A DNA stretch of 44,932 nucleotides, taken from NCBI RefSeq assembly GCF_029215995.1, contig NZ_JAEMVB010000015.1, forward strand, positions 1 through 44,932, read 5' to 3'. Shown here one piece after another: positions 26,232 to 35,175 of the stretch (its first letter is position 1; each line of letters starts with the position of its first letter). The translations under genes and the position numbers were made by a program. Source of the stretch: Sulfurimonas sp. SAG-AH-194-L11 (GTDB lineage: Bacteria; Campylobacterota; Campylobacteria; Campylobacterales; Sulfurimonadaceae). Under the pieces are notes generated by a model. That model made no database searches and was not told the origin of the DNA. It saw nothing but the letters and a program-made list of their open reading frames with translations.

Positions 26232-26808
26232 CTTCTGACTTGCCTTTTAATGTTTGTGTTACAGAGAGGATTGTCGAGACACTCATTCCCACTATAGAGG
26301 TGAAAAAGGCAGTTTTAAGCCCTACTAAAATATCATTTACACTGTTGGTAATATCTTCAGGATTAAAAGCCTGAAGCCCTATAAATATACCCACAAAAGT
26401 ACCAAGTACACCCACACTCACTATCTGACTTTTTAAATCTTTACCTCTTGTATGGTCTATAAATCCAAGTACAAATATAACTATCGTAAAGACAATATTG
26501 ATAGGGTCGAGAAGAACATCTAGCAGAGATGCAATAGCTTCTTTTTTCTGAGTTTTTTCACATATACCAAGCATAAGATTAGTTCTGTTACTAGAGATAA
26601 TTTTCTTACTTATACCATCTATATTTGCAAGTTCATCTATACTTTTAAAACACTCATTTAGTTCTCTATAATTTATGATTTTTTGCGCTTTTGCTTTACC
26701 TATGCCGTTTAGTGCTAAAAGTTCACTGGATGAGGCATTATTTAAGTCAACTAATGCAAAAAGAGATGAGATACTAAAGAGAAAGATTATAATAGATTTA
26801 AAAATAAT
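26224..26808 (-). CDS. ComEA-like HhH domain fused to a MotA/TolQ/ExbB (ZorA-like) channel
   Basis: One uninterrupted frame of about 194 residues. Residues 1-19 form a signal-like hydrophobic segment. Residues 20-75 hold ComEA-type helix-hairpin-helix repeats (DLNNASSSELLALNGIGKAK and ANIDGISKK), a DNA-binding fold. From about 79 on it is a MotA/ExbB-type channel core with TM helices at about 103-118, 132-148 (GVLGTFVGIFIGLQAF) and 163-185 (GLKTAFFTSIVGMSVS). No ATG, GTG or TTG starts the HhH part; AAAGGA precedes ATT codons at 26806-26808 and 26803-26805. If the fusion is wrong, the channel part starts at ATG 26574 and the HhH part is a separate or decayed gene. Confidence 0.7.
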   Translation of the reverse strand: MIFKSIIIFLFSISSLFALVDLNNASSSELLALNGIGKAKAQKIINYRELNECFKSIDELANIDGISKKIISSNRTNLMLGICEKTQKKEAIASLLDVLLDPINIVFTIVIFVLGFIDHTRGKDLKSQIVSVGVLGTFVGIFIGLQAFNPEDITNSVNDILVGLKTAFFTSIVGMSVSTILSVTQTLKGKSEDE

Positions 26809-26860
26809 GTTATCCTTTATTTATATAAGTTAATATAATCTCAGTATATCTAAATTGAAA

Positions 26861-29386
26861 TTAATTATTATCACTTTTTTTCATCATATGTTTCTTAGTC
26901 TGCTTGGTAGCCACAGCTTCATAAGGGTTCTCTGGCCAGTAGTGGCGTTTGTACTTTCCTCTCATTTCTTTTCTCACCTCAGCATAAGAGTTTTTCCAAA
27001 AACTACTAAGGTCGTATGTTATCTGTATGGGTCTCATTGCTGGTGAGAGTAGTTGTATCTGTAAAGCTATGTTAGAGTTAAATATCTTAGGAGTATCTTC
27101 TAGCCCAAACATCTCTTGGAGTTTTACATGTAGTGCTGGTTTACTTATGTCACTATAGTCTATGGTAATGTTTGAACCACTTGGAACAGATACTTTTTCT
27201 GGTGCAAGTGTAGAGAGTTCTTGTTGATTCTCCCATGAGAGAAGAGAGAGTAACATAGGGTAGATGTCTAAAGTTTCTAACATCTTAGGAGACTTCACAT
27301 CTGCCATAAAAGGTTCAAGCCAAATGCCCAAAGAGTTTAGTAAAACCTCATCACTTAAAGACTCCATAGGCTCTTTTGAGTGCAAGTTTACAAAGGCTAC
27401 TCTTTTTTGTAAACTTTTAGCTCTTTTACTCCATGAAAGAAGCTCTAGTCCCTCTTGCTTTATAAGCTCTAGGAGTAGTCCTTTCATGTCATATTTGGCA
27501 CTTAAAGCTTGTGGTTTTGAGTAGAGTTCTAAGTCTAAAAAGTGAGTAGACTCTCTAAGGTCAAACTTTTTACTCTCTTTGTTATAGAGCAGTTGTTCTT
27601 TTATCTTTATAGTATGAGAAAAGTACTCTTCTATTGTTTTTAGCTCTAATGCCATAGCGAGGTTTATAAAAGAATCTTTAGCATTCGCATGAAGGTTTGC
27701 TACTACCAAATACTCCTCATTAAACAAAGCATCTTCTACAGAAAGTATCGCACCCTTTGCATTACTGAGTTTATATCTATTGTCATTTTTCACCCTGCGT
27801 TTAGCTAGTCTGTCAGGGTAGGCTAAAAGAAGTAAAACAGCCATCATATCAGAGTCATAAGTCTGTTCTTTTTTCACAACTTTATGCATCTTTTTAAGTT
27901 TAGTAAAAATAAAATCAGCCTGTTTTATAACTTCTCTCGCCACAAAACTATCTATATAAGCAGAGTCAAAGTCCTTCTCGTTTAAGTGAGTAAAACGAGC
28001 CAATAAATCACTCTCATCCCTAGCATTTCTAAAAACATCTCTCTCACCAAGCATAGCACACAGTAGTGTAGCCTCACGAGTATATCCAAAAGTGTTTGCT
28101 TTGAGTATCATGTATGCAAAACGCGGATGTACTCCTAGCTTTATAGCATCTCTTCCAAACGCAGTTATTTTATGTTTTGAGTCCAACATCTCTAATGTAG
28201 TAAGTGTTTCTCTTGTCTCTTGTAAAACAGTAGTTTGAGGTATATCTAACCACTTGAGTTCATCAAATGCAGTCACACCCCAAAGTGAGAGGTCAAGGAC
28301 TAAAGAACTTAAATCACTCCGCAGTATCTCAGCCTTTGTACTCTGCATCAAGACCTTTGACTCATGCCAGAGCCTATAACACTTTCCATCACTCATTCGC
28401 CCTGCCCGACCTGCACGTTGGACACTAGAGTCTTTAGAGATAAAACTAGAGTCGAGATGGTTCATCGCGTTTGCATAGTTAAAACGCGAGAGCTTTTCTA
28501 GTCCTGTGTCTACTACTATCCGTACACCCTCTATAGTCAAAGAAGTCTGAGCAATATTTGTAGCGAGTATAATTTTTCGTCTGTTTGATTTTTGCAAGGC
28601 TTTATCTTGCTCTTTTTTATTTAAAGCTGAGTAGAGAGGACAAACTAAGATATCATCATTCTTTATGACATCACCCAAAGACTTTTGAAGATTTCGTATC
28701 TCTTTTACACCCTGAAGAAAAACGAGTATATCGCCCTCATCATTTTGCAGTGCATAGTTTATAGTCTTTACAAGTTGAGTGTTCATCGTTTTAAGAGTAA
28801 GTGCGGGAGTTTTTATGTCAAGATAGTGCATTGCTACATCATAACTCTTCCCCTCTGAAGTCACAACAGGCACATTTCCTAGAAGTTCTACTAAAGCACT
28901 CGCATTTAGAGTTGCTGACATTATGAGTATCTTCAAGTCCTCTCGAAGCAGTTCTTGGACTTGAAGTGAGAGTGCTAAAGAGAGGTCACTATGGATACTC
29001 CTCTCATGAAACTCATCAAAGATAATCATTCCAACTCTCTCTAACATCTCATCAGCTTGTAACATCCGAACTAAAATCGCTTCAGTTACAACAAGTACTT
29101 TTGTCTCTTTACTTTGAGCACTATCCATCTTGACTTGATACCCAACTCTTTTTCCCACTTCTTCACCAAGAACTCTAGCCATTTGAGTAGCTACCATACG
29201 AGCAGCCACACGACGTGGTTCTAACATGATGATGATTTTGTCATTTAAGTAAGGCTCATTCATAAGAGCAAGCGGAACACGGGTACTTTTTCCAGCCCCA
29301 GGAGGAGCTTGAAGTATGAGGGTAGAATTTTTTTGTAACTTATCTGTCACATCAGCTAAAACAGCTTCAATAGGGAGTTTTTGCAT
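26861..29386 (-). CDS. hrpB: ATP-dependent RNA helicase HrpB
   Basis: An 841-residue DEAH/RHA-family helicase. The N-terminal motor has Walker A QAPPGAGKST, the DEFHERS motif II, SATLN and the QRAGRAGR motif VI. The helicase-associated and HrpB-specific C-terminal domains follow, with GKYKRHYWPENPY near the end, a hallmark of HrpB. Its cellular role is poorly defined even in model bacteria. Full length. It starts 11 bases after tlyA and is probably co-transcribed with it. Confidence 0.95.
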   Translation of the reverse strand: MQKLPIEAVLADVTDKLQKNSTLILQAPPGAGKSTRVPLALMNEPYLNDKIIIMLEPRRVAARMVATQMARVLGEEVGKRVGYQVKMDSAQSKETKVLVVTEAILVRMLQADEMLERVGMIIFDEFHERSIHSDLSLALSLQVQELLREDLKILIMSATLNASALVELLGNVPVVTSEGKSYDVAMHYLDIKTPALTLKTMNTQLVKTINYALQNDEGDILVFLQGVKEIRNLQKSLGDVIKNDDILVCPLYSALNKKEQDKALQKSNRRKIILATNIAQTSLTIEGVRIVVDTGLEKLSRFNYANAMNHLDSSFISKDSSVQRAGRAGRMSDGKCYRLWHESKVLMQSTKAEILRSDLSSLVLDLSLWGVTAFDELKWLDIPQTTVLQETRETLTTLEMLDSKHKITAFGRDAIKLGVHPRFAYMILKANTFGYTREATLLCAMLGERDVFRNARDESDLLARFTHLNEKDFDSAYIDSFVAREVIKQADFIFTKLKKMHKVVKKEQTYDSDMMAVLLLLAYPDRLAKRRVKNDNRYKLSNAKGAILSVEDALFNEEYLVVANLHANAKDSFINLAMALELKTIEEYFSHTIKIKEQLLYNKESKKFDLRESTHFLDLELYSKPQALSAKYDMKGLLLELIKQEGLELLSWSKRAKSLQKRVAFVNLHSKEPMESLSDEVLLNSLGIWLEPFMADVKSPKMLETLDIYPMLLSLLSWENQQELSTLAPEKVSVPSGSNITIDYSDISKPALHVKLQEMFGLEDTPKIFNSNIALQIQLLSPAMRPIQITYDLSSFWKNSYAEVRKEMRGKYKRHYWPENPYEAVATKQTKKHMMKKSDNN

Positions 29387-29397
29387 CCTGATAAGAG

Positions 29398-30105
29398 TTA
29401 CTTCTTAAAGTAGTAACAGTACTCTAAGTTACCCTCTTTGCCTGTAAGTTTTGAAGGAGATTTTTGCACTAAACGCCAGCTCTTTAAAACACAAGCATCT
29501 TCAAACTTTTGCATCGCGTTTGCTATAGCTTTGTTATCTAAAACTACACCATTTTTGTCGCGTTTAGCCTCACGACCCACTTCAAACTGTGGTTTAAAGA
29601 GAAGTATTATCTCATCAGTTGCTAGTCTATCTACATCACTCAGTATATGTAAAAGCGATATAAACGCAACATCACTCACAATTAAGTCAAACTTTTTTTC
29701 ACTCTCGTAAGCCCTAATATCACAAGACTCATACACATGTACCCGTTTGTCTTCACGAAGAGACTTATGAAGTTGCTCAGTCCCAACATCAACAGCCGAC
29801 ACTTCACTCACACCATATTCAAGAAGAACCTCCGTAAAACCACCCGTAGAAGAACCTATGTCTAAAGCCACTTTACCCTGCACATCTAGAGAAAGTTCTT
29901 CTAAAAATTCCAGTAGCTTAAACGCAGCACGAGAGACATACTGTTTATAGTTCGCGACACTAACATCATCACCTTCTTCAACTTTAAAAGAACTTTTTTT
30001 GATAAGCTTGGCATTTACAGAAACAAGCCCCTCTTTTATGATAGTCTGAGCCTTATTACGGCTATCTACAATCTTTTTTTCTACGAGGTAATTATCTAAA
30101 CGCAT
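29398..30105 (-). CDS. tlyA: TlyA-family rRNA 2'-O-methyltransferase
   Basis: A 235-residue protein with an S4 RNA-binding domain (1-60, MRLDNYLVEKKIVDSRNKAQ) and an FtsJ-like SAM methyltransferase domain (about 62-235) with motif I DIGSSTGGFTEVLLE and the catalytic K-D-K-E-type residues around K57, D150 and K179. TlyA methylates 16S and 23S rRNA cytidines and affects capreomycin sensitivity; the old name haemolysin is misleading. Full length, in a minus-strand run with hrpB and two small membrane proteins. Confidence 0.94.
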   Translation of the reverse strand: MRLDNYLVEKKIVDSRNKAQTIIKEGLVSVNAKLIKKSSFKVEEGDDVSVANYKQYVSRAAFKLLEFLEELSLDVQGKVALDIGSSTGGFTEVLLEYGVSEVSAVDVGTEQLHKSLREDKRVHVYESCDIRAYESEKKFDLIVSDVAFISLLHILSDVDRLATDEIILLFKPQFEVGREAKRDKNGVVLDNKAIANAMQKFEDACVLKSWRLVQKSPSKLTGKEGNLEYCYYFKK

Positions 30106-30107
30106 AA

Positions 30108-30197
30108 TTATGAAAGACTAAGTTGATATGCTCCGTATGCGATAGAAAACATAACTGCAACAAATGCAACAACAATACCTACTGTTAATATACTCAT
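30108..30197 (-). CDS. 29-residue single-membrane-segment peptide
   Basis: A tiny gene: the product starts MSILTVGIVVAFVAVMFSIA and ends YGAYQLSLS. It is one hydrophobic helix with a short polar tail. The ATG overlaps the stop of the 77-residue gene (ATGA), and AAGGGA lies six bases upstream, so it is translated by coupling. tlyA starts two bases after its stop. Coupling, a good ribosome site and a clean helix argue for a real small membrane protein; the function is unknown. Confidence 0.7.
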   Translation of the reverse strand: MSILTVGIVVAFVAVMFSIAYGAYQLSLS

Positions 30198-30427
30198 GAG
30201 ATATCCCTTAAAGATTTTATTTTTTTATGCATCACTTTTGCTAGAAAAGAAAACACAAATGAAAGGAACAGAATACCCATAATCCCTAAAGATAAGAGTA
30301 AGTTTGAAGATTCATCCAAATAGACTTTTGCTGTTCCCGCACCAATAGTAATAATAAAAGCTATGATAAAACCCAAATAAGTTTTAATAGCACCAATTTC
30401 TTCTTTTATTTCATCTATTCTTGCCAT
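30194..30427 (-). CDS. Unknown 77-residue two-TM protein
   Basis: A short amphipathic helix (RIDEIKEEIGAIKTYL) is followed by two membrane helices (about 18-34 and 44-66) and a basic tail HKKIKSLRDIS. A TATAAT at 30433-30438 (minus) lies only five bases before the ATG, so the mRNA may be nearly leaderless. It overlaps the 29-residue peptide gene by four bases. Its back faces the CRISPR array, separated by 83 bases. No family recognised. Confidence 0.75.
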   Translation of the reverse strand: MARIDEIKEEIGAIKTYLGFIIAFIITIGAGTAKVYLDESSNLLLSLGIMGILFLSFVFSFLAKVMHKKIKSLRDIS

Positions 30428-30510
30428 ACTAAATTATATCACAAAGGCACTTAATCACAATAACTCTTTAAGCAGTTTTAAGAGCATTAGTTAAAAACAT
30501 TACACAAATA

Positions 30511-30810
30511 GTTATAGCCCCCTTTCTCACTCGGATATGCTATACTACATCTTGTGCAACTTCTGTTAATCTCCATGTTATAGCCCCCTTTCTCACTCGG
30601 ATATGCTATACTCTATACATAGTTGTCGTGTTGCCCCCGGCCGTTATAGCCCCCTTTCTCACTCGGATATGCTATACTATTTTCTCAAGTCTTACATACC
30701 AACTTTTTGTTATAGCCCCCTTTCTCACTCGGATATGCTATACTAAAAGCATCTATCGCATCTATGCTTGTTTTGTTATAGCCCCCTTTCTCACTCGGAT
30801 ATGCTATACT
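30511..30810 (+). CRISPR. Type II-C CRISPR array, 5 repeats and 4 spacers
   Basis: Five identical 36-bp repeats at 30511-30546, 30577-30612, 30643-30678, 30709-30744 and 30775-30810, separated by four unique 30-bp spacers. The repeat begins GTTATAGCCCCCTTTCTC and ends GGATATGCTATACT, like the Neisseria and Campylobacter II-C repeats. Plus-strand transcription, toward the cas genes, is set by the anti-repeat in the tracrRNA. Each repeat ends TGCTATACT, an extended -10, so each crRNA may start inside the preceding repeat. The terminal repeats are not degenerate. A short array with perfect repeats suggests recent or limited acquisition. Confidence 0.97.
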
Positions 30811-30985
30811 TCTTGCTTATGCACCCCTTTTACAGGTGTGCTTGTAGCTACTTGTTTCTCAAAAAAATCCTAGAAAACCTAAATTTTTTATCAAAATTTA
30901 AGTTTTTTTACAATCATTAACTGCTTCTAATTAAAATATTCTTATTGATTTAGAGAATATTTTGTTTCATTTATACACAATCCAC
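30811..30985. other. A/T-rich spacer between array and cas2
   Basis: This 175-base stretch has no gene with a ribosome site. It is strongly A/T-rich from about 30860 on and could be a leader on the cas2 side or just the 3' untranslated end of the cas operon. No further repeat copy, even degenerate, is seen in it. Confidence 0.35.
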
Positions 30986-31303
30986 TTAGAATAATAAAAG
31001 TTGTTTTTTTTCTAACTTCTCTTCCTCTTTTTTTACACCTACTAAAGTTTCCATTTTGGAGTATTGTAAGTCAGTTATAGAGAGCATCCGTATATGTCCC
31101 TTACTTGGCAGATGCTCTTTTACTCTTCTTTTATGAGTATCTACACTATCTTCACCCTTACAAATCCGACTATACACTGAGTACTGCATCATGATAAAAC
31201 CATCTTTAAGTAAGAACCTTCTAAAGTCTGTGTATTTCTTTCGCTCTTTTTTTGTTTTTGTTGGTAAGTCAAAAAATACAAATATCCACATAAACTTTGC
31301 CAT
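30986..31303 (-). CDS. cas2: CRISPR adaptation endonuclease Cas2
   Basis: A 105-residue ferredoxin-fold protein; with Cas1 it forms the spacer-integration complex, where it acts as structural core. FMWIFVFFDLPTKTKKE carries the conserved aspartate D12, and GFIMMQYSVYSRIC is typical of type II Cas2. The lysine-rich tail is normal. It follows cas1 by one base, the end of a cas9-cas1-cas2 operon. No csn2 or cas4 is present, which defines subtype II-C. Confidence 0.96.
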   Translation of the reverse strand: MAKFMWIFVFFDLPTKTKKERKKYTDFRRFLLKDGFIMMQYSVYSRICKGEDSVDTHKRRVKEHLPSKGHIRMLSITDLQYSKMETLVGVKKEEEKLEKKQLLLF

Positions 31304-31304
31304 C

Positions 31305-32198
31305 CTACTCTACCGTAGGGAGTATAAGTCTACTCACATCATTTAATTTCATAGCCTTTACAAAACCTTGTGCCATTGTGTCACAGATATTAAGAATAAG
31401 CACATTTTCATTATTTAGTTTCATCTCCATAACTAGAACATTTAAGAGTGCCGATTTAACACCGACACCTAAGTGAACATCAAGTTCATCTTTTATCTCT
31501 AATTTTTTTACTATCATATCCACCATCGGTCGAAGTGCTTCTATCATATCATCAGCAAGATTGTAAGCATTAAGCTCTGAGCGATGAAAAACTCCAAAGG
31601 TAGGAAGTAAGCCATGAGCTACTAAAGAACGAGCAACTGCTCCTCTTACTATGGAATAACCATAATTTAGAGCTATATTTCTAGGGTCAAGTGCTTTTTG
31701 GTCTCTTGTAAAGTCCTCAAATAGTAAACCCCAGTATCTTCTTGCTGCTAATGCTTCTAGGTTTTCACTATCTCCTGATTTTACCTTGTCTGTTAAAACT
31801 GAGACTTGAAAATCATCTTTATCAAAGTACCTTAAAAGTTCTGCTTGATTGGAGATTTTTTGTGTGATTATTTTTTGCCATATCTGTTTTTTTAGGGGGA
31901 GTTTCATATCTCTTTGAATATGAGATATTTGAGATAAACGCGAGTGTTGATGAAATGGGGTAAACAAACCATTTGGCATATGATAACTATCGCAACTAAA
32001 GATAGCTATATTTTTTTCTGCGCACATACTCAAAAGTGCTACACTCATACTAGACTGATTGTTCTCTAAAACTATAACTGTTATATCTTCAATAGGAACT
32101 CGCACACTCTCTTCATCTTTAGGCTCATACACGAGTTGTAAGTTTTTCATACTTAGTCTACAAGGTTTAGTGACTAGTATAGTTCTCCAAGCACTCAT
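31305..32198 (-). CDS. cas1: CRISPR integrase Cas1
   Basis: A 297-residue protein catalysing insertion of new spacers. The beta-domain (1-85) has EDITVIVLENNQSSM, and the helical domain has the metal-binding glutamate in ENLEALAARRYW, the histidine in FHRSELNAYNLADDM and the aspartate in that same segment. Length and sequence are those of type II Cas1. It starts 11 bases after the cas9 stop; the AGGAATTAAAG ribosome site overlaps the cas9 end. Confidence 0.96.
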   Translation of the reverse strand: MSAWRTILVTKPCRLSMKNLQLVYEPKDEESVRVPIEDITVIVLENNQSSMSVALLSMCAEKNIAIFSCDSYHMPNGLFTPFHQHSRLSQISHIQRDMKLPLKKQIWQKIITQKISNQAELLRYFDKDDFQVSVLTDKVKSGDSENLEALAARRYWGLLFEDFTRDQKALDPRNIALNYGYSIVRGAVARSLVAHGLLPTFGVFHRSELNAYNLADDMIEALRPMVDMIVKKLEIKDELDVHLGVGVKSALLNVLVMEMKLNNENVLILNICDTMAQGFVKAMKLNDVSRLILPTVE

Positions 32199-32209
32199 CT
32201 TTAATTCCT

Positions 32210-35152
32210 CTATTGTTTTCTTTTTCTTCTACCCTCTTTTATACTTCCTTGGCGTTTTTCACTTTTTACTTCAACATAGTTTCCTAAGGGGTCTACTTGG
32301 TGTTTTTTTATAGATGGTAGGTTTCGATAACCAAATTTGATTTCTTCTTTGCCATCATGTGATTTAATTACAACATTCGCATTAGCAGAATCAGTTGATA
32401 TAAAGTAACCTAAAAATTTATATGCTTCTTTTGTATCCGTCTTTTTAGTCTTAACCTCTATCAAATCCCGCTTATAAAAAGAAAACTTAAACTCATACTC
32501 TTCATCCATCTCTATCCATGGTTTATTCCCTGCGACTATTGCCTTGTTTGGTAAAGTGTCTTTCACAAAATCACTCACATAGATAGGGACTAAATAGTAC
32601 TTTTTTGTCTTCTTATTTTGAAATAGATCAACTCTTGGCATACCATCATTAAGTGCTATTCCATGTTTGAGTTTTACATTGTTTACAACACTTCCACCTT
32701 TTAAAACATCAACCTTGCCATTCTCTTTTTTCATACTTAATGTTTTCTCACTATAGATAGTCTCTTTATGAGCTGCACCACCTATCTTTCTTCGTGGCAT
32801 ATGCGAAACAAATATCTCACTCAAACTCTCTTTTACTTTTACTCCAAAATCTTCTAATGGCGTTACAAATCTCAAAGCCTTAGACTTTTTCTCTTTAGAT
32901 TGGTAGATGTAGCCCTCTCGCGAAGCAGAAACAGTAGAGAGTTTTTGTACCATAGACTGCGTTGAGAAAGCCAATATTATGGCATCTTCGGCATGATGAA
33001 GATGGTTATCTCGATTTTTATCACCCACACCCCACTTATAACGCAGTTGTGAAGTTAGCATTCCATTCATAGTAAATATATGGCGTTTATCTTTTGACTC
33101 TTTAAATGCTATATGAGCTTCCATATAGTTCTTTATAAACTTAGATATATAAGAAGTATCGTTTTTGTTTCTATCTTTAAAGGCAAGTTCGCTGTTTTCA
33201 TCAAAGTTAGTTTTTAAGAGTCGTCCCTGTTTAGCTTGTCTTATATTTTTATAGCCCTTAACTCTCTGTACAAACACATCAAACTTCTCTTGAAACATAT
33301 ACTCAAATGGTGTTTTTGAGCCTTTCTCCTGGTTCTCTTTCGTAAAACAGAGAACTTTATTGTTTAAGCTATCATCAAGTGAACGACTATAAGGAAGTAT
33401 GTGATCTACTTCAGTTGCATAAGGGTCATTTAGAACATCAGGGCTAATCTCTTTACCACTATATATGCACTCTCCATTTTGTTCCTTCCAAAGTCTAAAT
33501 TTTAGAAGCTCTTTAGCACTTGGCTCATGCCCTAGTATCTCAGTAGCATGAACCCTTGCTTCCTCTTTTTTATCTCGAAACTCCCCTTGAGCTTTTTTGA
33601 TGTCGCTTCTATCTTTATGAGATTTTTTTATATCTCTCGTAAACTCTACATGAATAGCATCAATTGCACCATGTTTTCTAACGATTCCATTGTAAACAAG
33701 CCGCATCTGAGCGATAGCACGTTTGACAACAGGGTTTGTCATCTCTATATTTTCTTGATGACTTAACGGTGGAAGCAGTAAGGTTTTTTCACCTTGAAAT
33801 ATAGCCTTAAAATCATACCCAGCTTTTTCACAAGCCTTGTCATAATCCTCTCCCGCCTCAAGATGTGGGATGATATTTCGCAGTGCTTTATTACTCAAGT
33901 GTCCAAAACCTGAAAAGGAGAGTCCTAAAAGTGCTTCACATACTTTTTCATTATCTACTATCTCTTTAAGTTGTTTGAGACTCTCTTTATCATCTTTTTC
34001 AGTTGTTAAAACTTTAGCAATAACATCTAAAATCTCATAATCATTTTCTATTGTGTCCCAGTAAAGATTATCTGCATTTAAAATAGCTTTGTGCATCTTC
34101 CCATAAGCAGTAAAATCTAAAAACTTTACTCCCTCAGGGTCTTTAATCTCACCCGTTTTATGGTCATGATATGTCAAACCTTTTATCTTCATATCTTTAT
34201 ACTGAGGGAAAAGCTTCTTAAATGACTTGTAGGTAAACTTTTTAGTAGTTTTTGCTTTATGGATTACTTGTGCTATCTGCTCAAAAATGAGTGGCATCTC
34301 ATAGCCAGTTTCATCTATCACTCGTAAATTCTTAAGTTTTTGTAAGGCTCTAAAATACTCAAAACTAAAAGAACTTTTGGAAGCTCGTTTTTCATCAACT
34401 TCAAAAGGACAGTTTGCAACCATACCTGCTACTGATTTTAAAGGTCTCTGCTCAAATGCTATCTCTTTGTAAGCTTGAAGTAAGTCATTGCTTACAAAAT
34501 TATTTCCAAATTCTTTTTGTTTAGTAAAAATTATCTCTATCTCATTTTCAAGCATACTTCTAGCAACAGAGTTTTCGTAGTTTAACTTCCCCTCCCTATC
34601 TTTGCCATTGCGTTTTTTCTTTTTTGTAGAGATGTATTCGCCAATAGTTAAAAATTTTGCACTCTCTAAGACAGTTTTATTGTGACCAATACCAGAGAGA
34701 ACAGCCTTGCCCTCATTATCTGTTACTTCATCGCTTTTCCTATTTGACTTGTAGCCCCGATGTTTCGCAAGATGAATCATTATCCGAGAGAGTTCTTTAT
34801 TACTAAGTTCCCTATATAAAGATTCTCTTCTTAAATCCCAAACATCTTTTTGCCCTTTATTACCTATAAAAAGATTATCTAAGTCATCTTGAGTAAGTAT
34901 TTTGTTTGTAAGTAGGAGTTGTTTTATAGCTCGAAGTTTTTGAGCCTTGCGTTTAGTAGTCCGTCTTGCACTCCGTGCTTCACGACGAGGAAGTGCTAAA
35001 GATTTTCCATCTTTAGGGTGTTCGGCTATAGTAAATATTCTAACACCACTATCAATAATTTTATTATTTTCTATCTGTTTGTCATCAACATTAACTAAAG
35101 CCCAGCCAATAGATGTAATTCCCAAGTCTAAACCTAAAACTACTTTTGACAT
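32210..35152 (-). CDS. cas9: RNA-guided endonuclease Cas9, type II-C
   Basis: A 980-residue compact Cas9 that cuts DNA matching the crRNA spacer. Active-site residues appear intact: D9 in RuvC-I (LGLDLGITSIGW), E503 in RuvC-II (HVEFTRDI), D583-H584 in HNH (EVDHILPYSRSLDD), and H720 and D723 in RuvC-III (HHAEDAIILAF). The arginine-rich bridge helix spans about 56-80. The size matches the Campylobacter/Neisseria II-C group, near 980-1080 residues. The PAM-reading C-terminal domain (about 850-980) is present, but the PAM cannot be read from sequence. The ATG follows AAAGGGG by five bases. Confidence 0.98.
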   Translation of the reverse strand: MSKVVLGLDLGITSIGWALVNVDDKQIENNKIIDSGVRIFTIAEHPKDGKSLALPRREARSARRTTKRKAQKLRAIKQLLLTNKILTQDDLDNLFIGNKGQKDVWDLRRESLYRELSNKELSRIMIHLAKHRGYKSNRKSDEVTDNEGKAVLSGIGHNKTVLESAKFLTIGEYISTKKKKRNGKDREGKLNYENSVARSMLENEIEIIFTKQKEFGNNFVSNDLLQAYKEIAFEQRPLKSVAGMVANCPFEVDEKRASKSSFSFEYFRALQKLKNLRVIDETGYEMPLIFEQIAQVIHKAKTTKKFTYKSFKKLFPQYKDMKIKGLTYHDHKTGEIKDPEGVKFLDFTAYGKMHKAILNADNLYWDTIENDYEILDVIAKVLTTEKDDKESLKQLKEIVDNEKVCEALLGLSFSGFGHLSNKALRNIIPHLEAGEDYDKACEKAGYDFKAIFQGEKTLLLPPLSHQENIEMTNPVVKRAIAQMRLVYNGIVRKHGAIDAIHVEFTRDIKKSHKDRSDIKKAQGEFRDKKEEARVHATEILGHEPSAKELLKFRLWKEQNGECIYSGKEISPDVLNDPYATEVDHILPYSRSLDDSLNNKVLCFTKENQEKGSKTPFEYMFQEKFDVFVQRVKGYKNIRQAKQGRLLKTNFDENSELAFKDRNKNDTSYISKFIKNYMEAHIAFKESKDKRHIFTMNGMLTSQLRYKWGVGDKNRDNHLHHAEDAIILAFSTQSMVQKLSTVSASREGYIYQSKEKKSKALRFVTPLEDFGVKVKESLSEIFVSHMPRRKIGGAAHKETIYSEKTLSMKKENGKVDVLKGGSVVNNVKLKHGIALNDGMPRVDLFQNKKTKKYYLVPIYVSDFVKDTLPNKAIVAGNKPWIEMDEEYEFKFSFYKRDLIEVKTKKTDTKEAYKFLGYFISTDSANANVVIKSHDGKEEIKFGYRNLPSIKKHQVDPLGNYVEVKSEKRQGSIKEGRRKRKQ

Positions 35153-35175
35153 TTAATCCCCTTTTAATGGAAACA

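Noticed and set aside
25581..29386. A full Zorya defence system (ZorAB plus nearby helicase)
   Set aside because: The nearby helicase is HrpB, a housekeeping DEAH protein, not ZorD. ZorC and ZorE are absent and the channel subunit lacks the long ZorA tail.
30745..30774. Near-palindromic ends of spacer 4
   Set aside because: The symmetry is imperfect and confined to A/T-rich ends; probably a property of the source DNA and not a structured RNA.
30628..30873. An 81-codon plus-strand frame through the CRISPR array
   Set aside because: It is only the repeat translated several times; no ribosome site and no conserved protein character.
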